Source of the DNA: Cyclobacterium marinum DSM 745
GTDB lineage: Bacteria; Bacteroidota; Bacteroidia; Cytophagales; Cyclobacteriaceae
Assembly (NCBI RefSeq): GCF_000222485.1
Contig: NC_015914.1
Span: 248,001-312,000 of the forward strand
DNA length: 64,000 nucleotides
Direction of reading: 5' to 3'
Part shown: in pieces, positions 1 to 8,119 of the stretch
Layout of the letters: each line of letters starts with the position of its first letter
How positions within the stretch are numbered: the stretch's first letter is position 1
Made by a program: the position numbers and the translations under genes
Notes under the pieces: generated by a model
Databases searched by the model: none
The model's input: the letters and a program-made list of their open reading frames with translations, nothing else
Told to the model about the DNA's origin: nothing

Positions 1-46
1 TCATGATCGTCTCACGATTAAAGGTTAAACTTTTGTTTGATCTTGG

Positions 47-80
47 CCCGGTAGCTAGAAATACCGGGTCTTTTTATTTT
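47..80 (+). terminator. Rho-independent terminator at left edge
   Basis: A 7-bp stem CCCGGTA/TACCGGG with an 8-nt loop is followed by a T-rich tract on the plus strand. It would end a plus-strand transcript that enters from left of the window. The first 46 bases hold only the possible tail of an unseen ORF, which cannot be identified. Confidence 0.7.
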
Positions 81-82
81 TA

Positions 83-661
83 TTAAATTGGTATTCGTAA
101 CTGATTGATGTTGCTATTTAAAATTTCATCGATCATCTTTTGTAATTTTTGTTTTTCTGATTTAAGCCTTTTACCCTCTTCTTGGTTTTCAGATATTTTA
201 CCCTCCAATTCTTTAATGCTATTTGTAAGCTTACTCAACTCAGAGAACGCCTCTTTTATTTGAGCTGTTTTCTGAAGTTCATCCAAGCTCATTTTGAGCA
301 TCATTAATAAATACATCACAAGCCCTTTTTTATAGTCCTCCCATACCGTTGTATTAAAGTTTTCTGACTTTGGATTAAGAGACCATAACCAATCCTGAAA
401 TAATACAGGAGGGAGACAAACCATTTGCCTCATTTTCCCATCTTCAGCGATTGCTTTTACTTTTACACACAGTTCATTTATTTTTTCATTCCGCTGAATT
501 GCTTGAAGTTGTCCAGACCAGTTTAAACCAAGATTTTCCACACACGGGCGAAGTGCTATGGCTTCACCCATGTGCGTAATTCCAGCCATTACAGGGGTTT
601 TTACATATTCGAATTTTTGCAGTAAACCGAACTGTGTGTGTTTATTTAATATTGTGTCCAT
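83..661 (-). CDS. Phage antirepressor, P22_AR_N domain
   Basis: This 192-aa protein matches the P22 antirepressor N-terminal family. Residues about 20-115 carry the expected pattern: a strand with a GEAIALRPCVENLGLNWSGQ-like core, then a segment with VCLPPVLFQDWLWSLNPKS, then a helix starting WEDYKKGL. The last 65 residues form a predicted coiled coil rich in K and E, probably for oligomerisation. Family members bind and inactivate phage repressors. Here that fits the compact repressor at 59.1 kb, which has no self-cleavage domain, but the pairing is inferred. The ATG overlaps one arm of an inverted repeat that looks like an operator. Confidence 0.82.
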   Translation of the reverse strand: MDTILNKHTQFGLLQKFEYVKTPVMAGITHMGEAIALRPCVENLGLNWSGQLQAIQRNEKINELCVKVKAIAEDGKMRQMVCLPPVLFQDWLWSLNPKSENFNTTVWEDYKKGLVMYLLMMLKMSLDELQKTAQIKEAFSELSKLTNSIKELEGKISENQEEGKRLKSEKQKLQKMIDEILNSNINQLRIPI

Positions 662-686
662 TGTGTTATTTGTTTTGTTAACACAA
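661..686. promoter_or_regulatory. Inverted-repeat operator at antirepressor start
   Basis: TTGTGTTA (661-668) and TAACACAA (679-686) are perfect 8-bp arms around a 10-bp spacer. The left arm touches the antirepressor ATG. The position suits control of the antirepressor by a dimeric regulator, which is inference. Confidence 0.5.
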
Positions 687-718
687 ATAAAGTAAACAGA
701 AAAATAAAATCAAAACAT

Positions 719-748
719 TTTGTGCAAAAAAAGTAATTAGTATATTTG
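719..748 (+). promoter_or_regulatory. Bacteroidota-type promoter for the 52-aa ORF
   Basis: TTTG (719-722), an 18-bp spacer and TATATTTG (741-748) match the Bacteroidota consensus TTTG / TAnnTTTG. Transcription would start about 5 bases later, practically at the ATG at 753, so the transcript may be leaderless. Confidence 0.6.
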
Positions 749-752
749 AAAC

Positions 753-911
753 ATGATAAAAATAACAGTTACCCTCGAAGAAGATGATCATTTGAAACTA
801 TTGGAAATTCAGCTTTCCAGAAAGAAGCAAAAAAAGAATCCAACTGCTTTAAATAAGATCGCTAGCGAAATTTTAGCAAAAGCCCTTAAAAAAGAAAACC
901 CCGACCAGTAG
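753..911 (+). CDS. Small basic protein, possible ribbon-helix-helix type
   Basis: The ORF encodes 52 aa starting MIKITVTLEEDDHLKLLE. A short beta strand, an acidic turn and a helix-turn-helix-like stretch with a lysine-rich middle resemble Arc/CopG-like small regulators, but no diagnostic motif fixes this. It lies divergent to the antirepressor, behind a consensus promoter, and its stop codon lies inside a strong terminator hairpin. A role in controlling the antirepressor promoter is plausible but inferred. Confidence 0.55.
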   Translation: MIKITVTLEEDDHLKLLEIQLSRKKQKKNPTALNKIASEILAKALKKENPDQ

Positions 912-924
912 GCCGGGGTTTTTT
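897..924 (+). terminator. Terminator overlapping the stop of the 52-aa ORF
   Basis: The stem AACCCCG/CGGGGTT (897-903/914-920), with an inner CC/GG extension, is followed by a run of Ts. The TAG stop at 909-911 lies inside the loop, so the ORF ends within its own terminator. Confidence 0.8.
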
Positions 925-926
925 GA

Positions 927-1210
927 TTACCAATCTTTTATAAAACCTGAGGGAGGGTCTGAGATTTCTTTTTTTATTTCCCGTTCAAATCTTATAATAA
1001 GATCACCCATATCTTGAAATCAAGATCAAGCCAAATAGCAAAATCAATTGCCAACCATCTGTGCATCCAGGTTCCTCCTTCATTTCCTGAAATAGTGATC
1101 AAAATGGGTGCTCCATTCGCACCTTTAACTACTTTATCTGAAGATAAATCATCGATTCCAGCAATCAAAGGTGAGAAATCCGCACCTTTAAATTCTACAA
1201 TCGATCTTTT
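927..1210 (-). pseudogene. KilA-N domain remnant, frameshifted
   Basis: The minus strand encodes a stretch with GGTWMHRWLAIDFAIWL followed by DFKIWV, the core of the KilA-N DNA-binding domain of phage antirepressors. An in-frame stop follows at about 995. The neighbouring frame continues with GDLIIRFEREIKKEIS to a stop at 927, so a frameshift at about 1003-1012 broke the gene. No ATG begins the open stretch, because a stop at 1211-1213 precedes it. It is a decayed relative of antirepressor genes such as the one next to it. Confidence 0.6.
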
Positions 1211-1236
1211 TTAAAATGCTTCTATGAATTTGTCTA

Positions 1237-1268
1237 TTTCAACTACGCCAGATTTGGCGTAGTTGAAA
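1237..1268. repeat. Perfect 14-bp inverted repeat
   Basis: TTTCAACTACGCCA and TGGCGTAGTTGAAA are separated by a 4-nt loop, giving a very stable hairpin in the 390-bp gap between the KilA-N remnant and the DnaQ-like gene. It could be a bidirectional terminator, although the T tract is weak, or a protein-binding dyad. Confidence 0.6.
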
Positions 1269-1340
1269 CAGTTTTAATAAGCTAAAATTATAGTCTACTA
1301 AGATTAATTTTAAAAGTCAACTACCGCATATATACCAGAG

Positions 1341-1400
1341 TCCACTCAGATCTGAGTGGATCAAAATATACAACTAATATAAATAGCTCACATCTGAGCT
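1341..1400. promoter_or_regulatory. Pair of related palindromes, possible operators
   Basis: A perfect 20-bp palindrome with core CTCAGATCTGAG (1341-1360) and a second palindrome AGCTCA-CATC-TGAGCT (1385-1400) share the pattern CTCAnATCTGAG. Their centres are 42 bp apart, about four helical turns, as expected for cooperative binding. I see no gene in 1215-1603. The rest of that gap is AT-rich without clear structure. Confidence 0.4.
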
Positions 1401-1603
1401 GTTTAAACTCAATCCCTGGGATACCTTTTAACAAAGTTTCTTCCTAAGTATCCTAAAACTAGAATAATAGCAAAGCCAAAAATCGCTTTTAGGATTTCAA
1501 ATACTTCATTCCACTTTATTCGATCTATAATTTCCATATAATCCGTGGGAAAGTTTAAATCAATATAAAAATAATTTTTAACTAAAGATATTGCAGCTTA
1601 CTT

Positions 1604-2395
1604 TTAAAGTTCATCAATTTTTTTTAAATAAATAAAACATTTCGCAATTGACCGTGCCTTCCATCTGGAGTTTTGTGCTTCCGGTATTTCAATTCCTTCA
1701 GGATCCATCGACACAAAAAAACAAGCATCGATTAACTCTTCCAGATTTGGCCATTTATAATCATCTCCATAGTCAGCTTCTATTCCTACAAATTTTGTAG
1801 TTTCTTTCATGGTGCAAGTAGTCCTCATTTTCCCAAATGGAAATGGTACTTTATTTCTTTTGAAATCTGCATAAATAATCTTTTTAAGGTAGCTAACATT
1901 ATGAGCTACAAGATTTTTGCATGAGGCAGCATCAATTTTTATTTGCTGGTAAGCTTCCTTAGCAGGTATTCCCTTTGCCTTAAAATAATCTTTGCTAATA
2001 CCATATTCGTTTAATACCTGGTCAGATGGTATTTCATCAGTAAGTATAAAGAGGTAATTGCTTTTCACTAATTCACCTCGGATATTGAAAATGTAATAGG
2101 AAATTGATATGGGCGGGGGCCAATTGTCCAGGTCAGAAGCAGGGGCCTTATAATCCTTAGGCTTACCCAATGTATCTACAGCCATTACTATATGGTATCC
2201 TTCCAAATCTTCTTGCCCTGCCCTCTCAAAAGGATCAAAAAATTGTTTTACTTTTTCCCTTTGATATGTCGTGCCAACCTGTTTTGAATAATCTGTTTGT
2301 AATGGAAATTTATTTTTTGATTTTCCGAAACTCCCAAAAAGTAATAAGATTATCAATACAACAGATGCAAAAATTAGTATTGAAATGGTGCTCAT
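1604..2395 (-). CDS. Membrane-anchored DnaQ-fold protein, catalytic residues missing
   Basis: The protein has 263 aa. Residues about 3-22 form one strongly hydrophobic helix, so the rest is probably tethered to the membrane. The body resembles DEDD 3'-5' exonucleases: a first strand with IVMAVDTLG (normally DxE), a middle block with LVAHNVSYLKK (normally HNxxFD), and a last block with NSRWKARSIAKC where the family has HxAxxD. Of the four metal-binding acids only the first Asp is evident, so it is probably not a nuclease and may only bind nucleic acid or nucleotide. It stands alone on the minus strand, facing away from the protease gene. Confidence 0.65.
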   Translation of the reverse strand: MSTISILIFASVVLIILLLFGSFGKSKNKFPLQTDYSKQVGTTYQREKVKQFFDPFERAGQEDLEGYHIVMAVDTLGKPKDYKAPASDLDNWPPPISISYYIFNIRGELVKSNYLFILTDEIPSDQVLNEYGISKDYFKAKGIPAKEAYQQIKIDAASCKNLVAHNVSYLKKIIYADFKRNKVPFPFGKMRTTCTMKETTKFVGIEADYGDDYKWPNLEELIDACFFVSMDPEGIEIPEAQNSRWKARSIAKCFIYLKKIDEL

Positions 2396-2571
2396 TCTGG
2401 ATTTATTATTGATGTGCGATTAAGATAAAAATAATTATCAACTAAAAAAATGATAATATACGATTATCAATTGACTTGAATGCTTAATGGTTTTGAAAAA
2501 ACCTGTTAAAACATTTTTTATTTATATTTAATTCTCTAGTTTTAACGCAATATATATTGAACTTTTCTTAA

Positions 2572-2754
2572 ATGTTACTTTTCTTCATTATAATATTTGG
2601 ACTAGCTACCATTATATTCCTATCTGGATTCAAAGGAATAGTAATTAAACTTTTTCCACAAATCACGAAAAAGATACTAAAAAACCCCATACTTAATTTC
2701 TGTCATCAGTATTTTATTATTGAAAAAGTTTTTTTTCACAAAAACATCAATTGA
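2572..2754 (+). CDS. Possible small membrane protein
   Basis: A 60-aa ORF starts MLLFFIIIFGLATIIFLSGF, a single hydrophobic helix followed by a basic tail. The sequence is very AT-rich and has no visible ribosome binding site, so it may be chance. It lies in the 440-bp gap between the DnaQ-like gene and the protease, where I see nothing else. Confidence 0.22.
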   Translation: MLLFFIIIFGLATIIFLSGFKGIVIKLFPQITKKILKNPILNFCHQYFIIEKVFFHKNIN

Positions 2755-2836
2755 CAAAATGCAGAAAAGAATATGGGCCTTAATTATAAAACATGGTTAA
2801 AAATAAATTCCAAAATAATATACTTTATAAAGAAAT

Positions 2837-4006
2837 ATGGGAATATACACCGAGTACCTAGAGCGAAATCTGAATTTTGAACAGCTGGCAAAAGAAAGAA
2901 AAAACCAGTTGAAAATAATTTCAAGATTAAGAGGGAATAGAGATTTAATAGTTTATTCAAGCGATTTAACAAACAAAACGCAAGCTCCTATTTCAATAGA
3001 TTATTCTGATATTTTACCCTTCAAGGACCAATTGAACAATCTTTCAGGAAATTCTATTGACATTATAATTGAAACCCCGGGGGGAATTGCTGAGGTGGTA
3101 GAAGACATGGTGCATCTTGTGCGATCAAAATATAATAATGTTGGGATTATTATACCTGGAACTGCAAAAAGTGCAGGAACAATATTTGCCATGGCTGGAA
3201 ATGAGATATTAATGGGAAATTCATCAGCTTTGGGTCCAATTGATGCCCAAATTATTAATCACAACAAAAGATTTTCCGCAGATGCATTTCTAGATGGTTT
3301 AAAAAAAATTAAAGATGAGATTTCTAAATCTAACAAATTAAATCCAGCATATATTCCGATCCTTCAAAACATTTCGCCTGGAGAAATACAACATTGTGAA
3401 AATGCTCAAAATTTTTCTAAAGAGCTTGTAAAAGATTGGCTTTCAAAATATAAATTTCAAAACTGGAAAAATCATAGTTCTACTGGAAAACCAGTTACTG
3501 CAGAAGAAAAAGAGATAAGAGCAAATGAAATAGCAGCCCAGTTATGTAAACACTCTGATTGGTTAACACATGCAAGATCCATTAAAATACCTGACCTCAA
3601 AAAAATGAGATTGTTAATAACGGATTATTCAGAAAACAAAAACCTAAATGAGGCAATAACTCGATATTATACTTTACTTAGAATCACCTTAGAGTCAACC
3701 AATATTTATAAAATATTCGAAACACCTCATTCACAAATCATGAGATTTTCTGGAGCAAACATTCCACCACCACCTCCTGAAAACAATAAACGTGTAAACA
3801 AAGTACTTTTCGATCTTGAGTGCCCATCATGTAAGAAAAAATATAAAATTCAGGCAAATTTAGAAAAAGGTGTTCAGGTTGAGAAAGGTAAATTTGCTTT
3901 CCCGAAAAATGATAAGTTTATTTGTCCAAATTGTAGAGCACAAAGTAATTTGGAATCAATAAAACTACAAATTGAAGCTCAAACCCAAAAAAAAATAGTA
4001 TATTAA
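2837..4006 (+). CDS. SDH/SppA-type serine protease with C-terminal zinc ribbon
   Basis: The protein has 389 aa. Residues about 75-145 carry the ClpP/crotonase-fold signature of the SDH proteinase family (PF01972): IIIETPGGIAEVVEDMVH, then GTAKSAGTIFAMAGNEI with the presumed nucleophile Ser, then SSALGPIDAQI. Residues about 325-375 hold two CPxC pairs (CPSCKK and CPNCRA), a zinc ribbon not usual in the family. No signal peptide or membrane segment is seen, so it should be cytoplasmic. It is followed 23 bp downstream by a 64-aa ORF on the same strand, and then by a terminator. Its role is unknown. The location beside a prophage makes an accessory or defence function possible. Confidence 0.75.
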   Translation: MGIYTEYLERNLNFEQLAKERKNQLKIISRLRGNRDLIVYSSDLTNKTQAPISIDYSDILPFKDQLNNLSGNSIDIIIETPGGIAEVVEDMVHLVRSKYNNVGIIIPGTAKSAGTIFAMAGNEILMGNSSALGPIDAQIINHNKRFSADAFLDGLKKIKDEISKSNKLNPAYIPILQNISPGEIQHCENAQNFSKELVKDWLSKYKFQNWKNHSSTGKPVTAEEKEIRANEIAAQLCKHSDWLTHARSIKIPDLKKMRLLITDYSENKNLNEAITRYYTLLRITLESTNIYKIFETPHSQIMRFSGANIPPPPPENNKRVNKVLFDLECPSCKKKYKIQANLEKGVQVEKGKFAFPKNDKFICPNCRAQSNLESIKLQIEAQTQKKIVY

Positions 4007-4029
4007 ACTAAAAATAATAAATTTAAACC

Positions 4030-4224
4030 ATGGAAAATAAGGAACAAAATACTGAAGATTTCAGCATAATTTTTGAAAAACTAGCAGTAGCTAAGGATGA
4101 GCAAAAAATAAATGGTGGTTTATCTGAATCAGAATTCTCAGATATTCATAGTAGTGTGCAAAAACTCCAAGAAATTCAACAGAGCGTAGAATCCACTTCC
4201 TATACCCTATTCACTAGGGCATAA
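4030..4224 (+). CDS. Small acidic protein next to the protease
   Basis: A 64-aa acidic, helix-prone protein starts MENKEQNTEDFSIIFEKL, 23 bp behind the protease and before a terminator, so the two probably form an operon. I do not recognise a family. It could be a partner or substrate of the protease, which is inferred from position only. Confidence 0.55.
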   Translation: MENKEQNTEDFSIIFEKLAVAKDEQKINGGLSESEFSDIHSSVQKLQEIQQSVESTSYTLFTRA

Positions 4225-4246
4225 TTATACAGATTTTTTAAAAATC

Positions 4247-4316
4247 AAGCAGTCTTTTTCAATGCGAAAACCTTTGGTTACTAAGGGTTATAGTATAGAT
4301 TAGGCTGCTTTTTTTT
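4247..4316 (+). terminator. Terminator of the protease operon
   Basis: AAGCAG (4247-4252) pairs with CTGCTT (4305-4310), enclosing a smaller AACC/GGTT stem, and is followed by eight Ts. The loop is long, so the stem is imperfect. It separates the plus-strand operon from the convergent tail genes. Confidence 0.5.
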
Positions 4317-4489
4317 GTGAAAAACAGTAGATTCAAACTTGTTTTCAAATTTACTTTATCATTTTTTTATTATTCAAATATCTCTGAACACAAAATATTG
4401 TCACCTCATAGCCTTCTTTTTGGTCCCGAGTCTCTTGGAAGTAGTTTTACACTAGATAAGCTTTTACTATGGCATCATACCTCCCCCAC

Positions 4490-4654
4490 CTAGGAAAAAG
4501 GAATAGGAGGATTAGGAGGGTTTTTCATTTTGGGGACTCCAAATTCAGATTTGCAACGAATACAAGTACGTTGATCAGAAATTTTGTGGCCAAAAAAGAA
4601 ACAATAAAATTCAAAGATTACTAGTTTAATTTTAGAGTATTTCATTTCTACCAT
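4490..4654 (-). CDS. Small zinc-ribbon protein, DUF1660-like
   Basis: A 54-aa ORF lies 12 bp behind the tape measure gene. It contains FFFGHKISDQRTCIRCKSEF, which fits the short prophage family with an FGHK motif followed by a CxxC pair, and ends in a proline-rich tail. It is the last gene of the late transcript. Its role is unknown. Confidence 0.55.
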   Translation of the reverse strand: MVEMKYSKIKLVIFEFYCFFFGHKISDQRTCIRCKSEFGVPKMKNPPNPPIPFS

Positions 4655-4666
4655 TGTTTAGTTTGA

Positions 4667-7600
4667 TTAAATCTTATACCTATCCTCCAGATCATCGCGG
4701 AGGTTGCGGAATTCCTGCAATTCACTGTCTACCAGGTAAGCCTTGACACGGGTTGGCATTTTGTCCAGTTTCCCATCAATTGATTTTAGCAAAGCAAGCA
4801 TTTCAGGGTCTGCTTTGCTAGATGTGGGTAAACTCGGTGATGTACCAGAATTTGGTGATTCACCGGATGTTTGCCCACCTCTGTAATATCCTCTAAGCTT
4901 TTCTTCCCTTATCGATTCTATGGCCGGAAGAACATTGGCCACGTATGGATGGCTTCGGATAAAGGAAGGTACCACGTATTCATCTTTGTGGACATAGCCT
5001 GCAAAATCTCCATATTTATCACCGAATCCAAGGCTATTATTACCGGTATCTCCTCCATAATAATAGGATGAAACTGGCCCTGTGGTTCTTCTTTGGATTT
5101 TTGATTCTTCTCCTGAGCTGCTGTCCCAATCTGGCACTGTACTATTGGATAATGCTTGTTTGGCTTTTGCTATGGCCGAAAGTACTGTGGCACCCATAGT
5201 GGCAATGTATCCACCAAAAACAAAAGGAGCCGCCGGACCAGTACCCTTTGCCGCATCTGCAGCTAGAGGTACAATCTTGGCTAGTGATGCCGCGGTATCT
5301 GCCGCTATCTGTGCACCTACTAAAACTTTCTGAAAAGTGGATAATTCACCGGATTTATTTCCCACGAAATCAATGACCGCTCCTAAAGATTGACCAAGGC
5401 TTTGGGCAATCATGATCTTGGCTTCGTTAATTTTTTGAGCATTTTCTACTTCTACTTGATCATGTTTTTTTTGCAGGGCGCTAAGTTCTTTTCTTCTAGC
5501 TTCCTCTATTCCTACAGTGGCTATTCCATATTTTTTAGCCAATGCAATTAATTCATCATAATGTTGGTTGGTCTTAAGGATGGCAAGCTCTTTTTCTTCG
5601 AGTGTGGCTTCGTTAATATTTTGTTCGGCAGCATGTCTTTCTTCAGCTTCTTTTTCCTGCCACTTGGAACGGATTTCATTTAATTCCTGATTTTTTAAAT
5701 TTTCAAGCTCTTTTGCTTTTTCTTTAAATTCTTCTTCAGTAATAGTCTTATTGGTAAGGTGCTGGATAAGTTCCTCTTCTAGTTTTGCATATTTATCCCA
5801 AACGAGTTCCAGTTCACGTTCACTATCCTCCATCCCGGCCAATTCATACTGTCTGGTAAGGTCCCTAATTCGCTGTTGGTAGGCTTCCCATTGGGTTGCC
5901 ATTTTATCAAGCTTTTCTTTTTGGGCTTTTACATCAGAAGATGCTGAGGAATTCTTATTGTCATCATCATTGGTATCATTATCATCATCAATAGTTTCCG
6001 TATTAATAACAACCTGTTTTTTAGCCACCTCTCCCATATTGATACCCAACCTTTCCATTAGCTCATTTTTGGCAGTTAGGAGTTCGTTGTTTTCACCTTC
6101 GAGTTGGGCTAAGGATTCCATTTGGGCTTGGTAAATCCGAACATCATCGATCAACTTACTGGATGAGCTGTAGGTAGGGTCTAGAATGGAGAATATAGAC
6201 TGTTCACTTCCGGCTTTATTGGCAATTTGTAGTGCAGCTTCATCCAGTGCCATACCCTCCTGGATAGTAAGGTTATATTTATCAGCAAGCTCCACCATCC
6301 GCTCCCTTATCGAGTCTTCAGTTTTCAAGGTTTGAATGCGTTTATTAGCTACCTCCTGTCTTTTTTCTTCAAGTTCTTCCTCTTTTTCCTGTATGATAAT
6401 TTTATTAATCAATTGGTCATTAACTGATTTGATAGCAAGTGTGAGTTCCTGATTTGAGATGGTATCGGCATTTATCTGACCTAGGAGATCGGGGTATTGC
6501 TTTTTGAGTTCATTGATAAGTTTAATTCTCTGTTCTGAGCTGGTATTGGTGGTAATGATCTGCGCATGGAGCTTCATTAGGTTTATTCTTTCAGCCTGTA
6601 GTGTTTCTGAAACGGGTATATCAATCCATTTTGCGAAACTGGAGATCATCCTGTCAATTCCATCCATGATGGTACTATTGACAAACACACCTGCCAAATA
6701 CTTTTGAACTTTCTCTAGTTTGGCGGCAAGGTTGGTATTCTTTACCGTGAATTCATCTACCACCGAGGTTCCTTTTTCGAAAGCTTCATTGGAAATGGTC
6801 TGCTGTTTTCTGAGGGCTTCAGTATTGTTGGCCAATGTACCTAATACACCTACTACCCTTCCGCCATCTTGACCCAAATCTCCAAGGGTGCCGGCCAATT
6901 CGGTGATTCCTTCGGAATTGTCCTTTACCCCTTCTAGCATGCGTAGAAAAGCTTCGTTCGCATCTTCGTTCATTAGCTTGACAAAATCCTCTACCTCCAT
7001 CCTTGCGAACTTGGCATACTTATCTGAATTTTTAGCCATATCGATGAATAACTTGGAAAGGGCCGTGGTGGAAACCTCGGCAGTTTGGCCAAGGCTGTCC
7101 AGGGTGGCACCAAGGCCAAGTATATTTTCAATAGAGATGCCAGCCAGAGGCGCAATACCTGAAAGCCTTTTGGCAAATTCGACCATATATCCTTCATTGG
7201 CAGTGGAAGCCATTCCCAGTTCATTGATGGCAGAACCTACTTTTAATAGGGATTCTTCTATGCCATAAACAGATTTTAGGTTGAAGGTATCGGTAAGTTT
7301 GCCAAGTTGCTTCATCACCTGTTCAGGATCACCGAGAGAATCACCAAGGGCCACATTGATTTTATCTGCAGCACTTACAAACTCCTCAATATCCTTGACA
7401 CCCGTAATACCTAGACGGCCGGCGATCTCAGCTAGTCCCCGTAGTTCTGATCGTGGGGTACGAGTATCAAATTGTTTAAGTTTTTCATTCAGCTTCTCTA
7501 CCTCATCAGCTGTAAGCCCGGTTGTTTTCTGAATATCTGAGAAAGAATCAGATAATCTGGCTGATCCGTCAATCATAGACTGAATCTGAGTAAAAAAAGC

Positions 7601-8047
7601 TGTGGCACCCAAGGCAGAAATGGCCAGCACTCCGAATTGCTTCAACTGCTTACCCATGTCAGCCCAAAAACCTTTGGTGCCGTTAAGTTCCGCCCGTTGC
7701 TGCCTGAGTACTCCATTTACTTGAAGTAATTCTGCTTTGAGTCTTTTATAATCAGCCGTGCCTTTGGTAGTGGTGACACTTATTTCTCTTTTAAGCTCAC
7801 GCTGGTATCTGGACAGCTGGGTCATGGTCATTCCGGAAAGACCAATTTCTTTCCTTAGGCCTTTTATTTGCGCGCGAACCTCCTTTAATTTTTTGTTTGC
7901 ATTGATATAATCCTCAGTACCTTTTTTGGCATTTTTCATATCGGAAAGCAGTTCTTTTGCATCCATTTCGAGCTTACCTAGCTCATTTATTGCTTGCTTG
8001 CCGTCTACGGTGAGGCGTACACGTGATTCATCTTCTTTTCTGGCCAT
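4667..8047 (-). CDS. Phage tail tape measure protein
   Basis: The protein has 1126 aa. It begins with an about 120-aa coiled coil, then a hydrophobic stretch near 140-160, then a PhageMin_Tail (TP901-like, PF10145) core at about 165-330 with GLTADEVEKLNEKL and ELRGLAEIAGRLGI. The middle is a long coiled coil interrupted by a DDDNDTNDDDN linker near 690. A hydrophobic, Ala/Gly-rich membrane-prone segment follows at about 890-980. The C-terminus has HKDEYVVPSFIRSHP, common at the end of tape measures in this phylum. It sets tail length and is ejected during DNA entry. Its place at the very end of the late region, far from the capsid genes, is unusual. Confidence 0.93.
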   Translation of the reverse strand: MARKEDESRVRLTVDGKQAINELGKLEMDAKELLSDMKNAKKGTEDYINANKKLKEVRAQIKGLRKEIGLSGMTMTQLSRYQRELKREISVTTTKGTADYKRLKAELLQVNGVLRQQRAELNGTKGFWADMGKQLKQFGVLAISALGATAFFTQIQSMIDGSARLSDSFSDIQKTTGLTADEVEKLNEKLKQFDTRTPRSELRGLAEIAGRLGITGVKDIEEFVSAADKINVALGDSLGDPEQVMKQLGKLTDTFNLKSVYGIEESLLKVGSAINELGMASTANEGYMVEFAKRLSGIAPLAGISIENILGLGATLDSLGQTAEVSTTALSKLFIDMAKNSDKYAKFARMEVEDFVKLMNEDANEAFLRMLEGVKDNSEGITELAGTLGDLGQDGGRVVGVLGTLANNTEALRKQQTISNEAFEKGTSVVDEFTVKNTNLAAKLEKVQKYLAGVFVNSTIMDGIDRMISSFAKWIDIPVSETLQAERINLMKLHAQIITTNTSSEQRIKLINELKKQYPDLLGQINADTISNQELTLAIKSVNDQLINKIIIQEKEEELEEKRQEVANKRIQTLKTEDSIRERMVELADKYNLTIQEGMALDEAALQIANKAGSEQSIFSILDPTYSSSSKLIDDVRIYQAQMESLAQLEGENNELLTAKNELMERLGINMGEVAKKQVVINTETIDDDNDTNDDDNKNSSASSDVKAQKEKLDKMATQWEAYQQRIRDLTRQYELAGMEDSERELELVWDKYAKLEEELIQHLTNKTITEEEFKEKAKELENLKNQELNEIRSKWQEKEAEERHAAEQNINEATLEEKELAILKTNQHYDELIALAKKYGIATVGIEEARRKELSALQKKHDQVEVENAQKINEAKIMIAQSLGQSLGAVIDFVGNKSGELSTFQKVLVGAQIAADTAASLAKIVPLAADAAKGTGPAAPFVFGGYIATMGATVLSAIAKAKQALSNSTVPDWDSSSGEESKIQRRTTGPVSSYYYGGDTGNNSLGFGDKYGDFAGYVHKDEYVVPSFIRSHPYVANVLPAIESIREEKLRGYYRGGQTSGESPNSGTSPSLPTSSKADPEMLALLKSIDGKLDKMPTRVKAYLVDSELQEFRNLRDDLEDRYKI

Positions 8048-8119
8048 AAGTGGTTAGTTTTCTTATGGCTAAAATGAGGGGATTAGGGTGTTAATTTTGG
8101 GACAGGTGATTGAGGGTGA

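Noticed and set aside
1014..1214. Plus-strand ORF overlapping the KilA-N remnant
   Set aside because: Its translation has no family pattern, whereas the opposite strand reads as a KilA-N domain. It is a shadow of the pseudogene.
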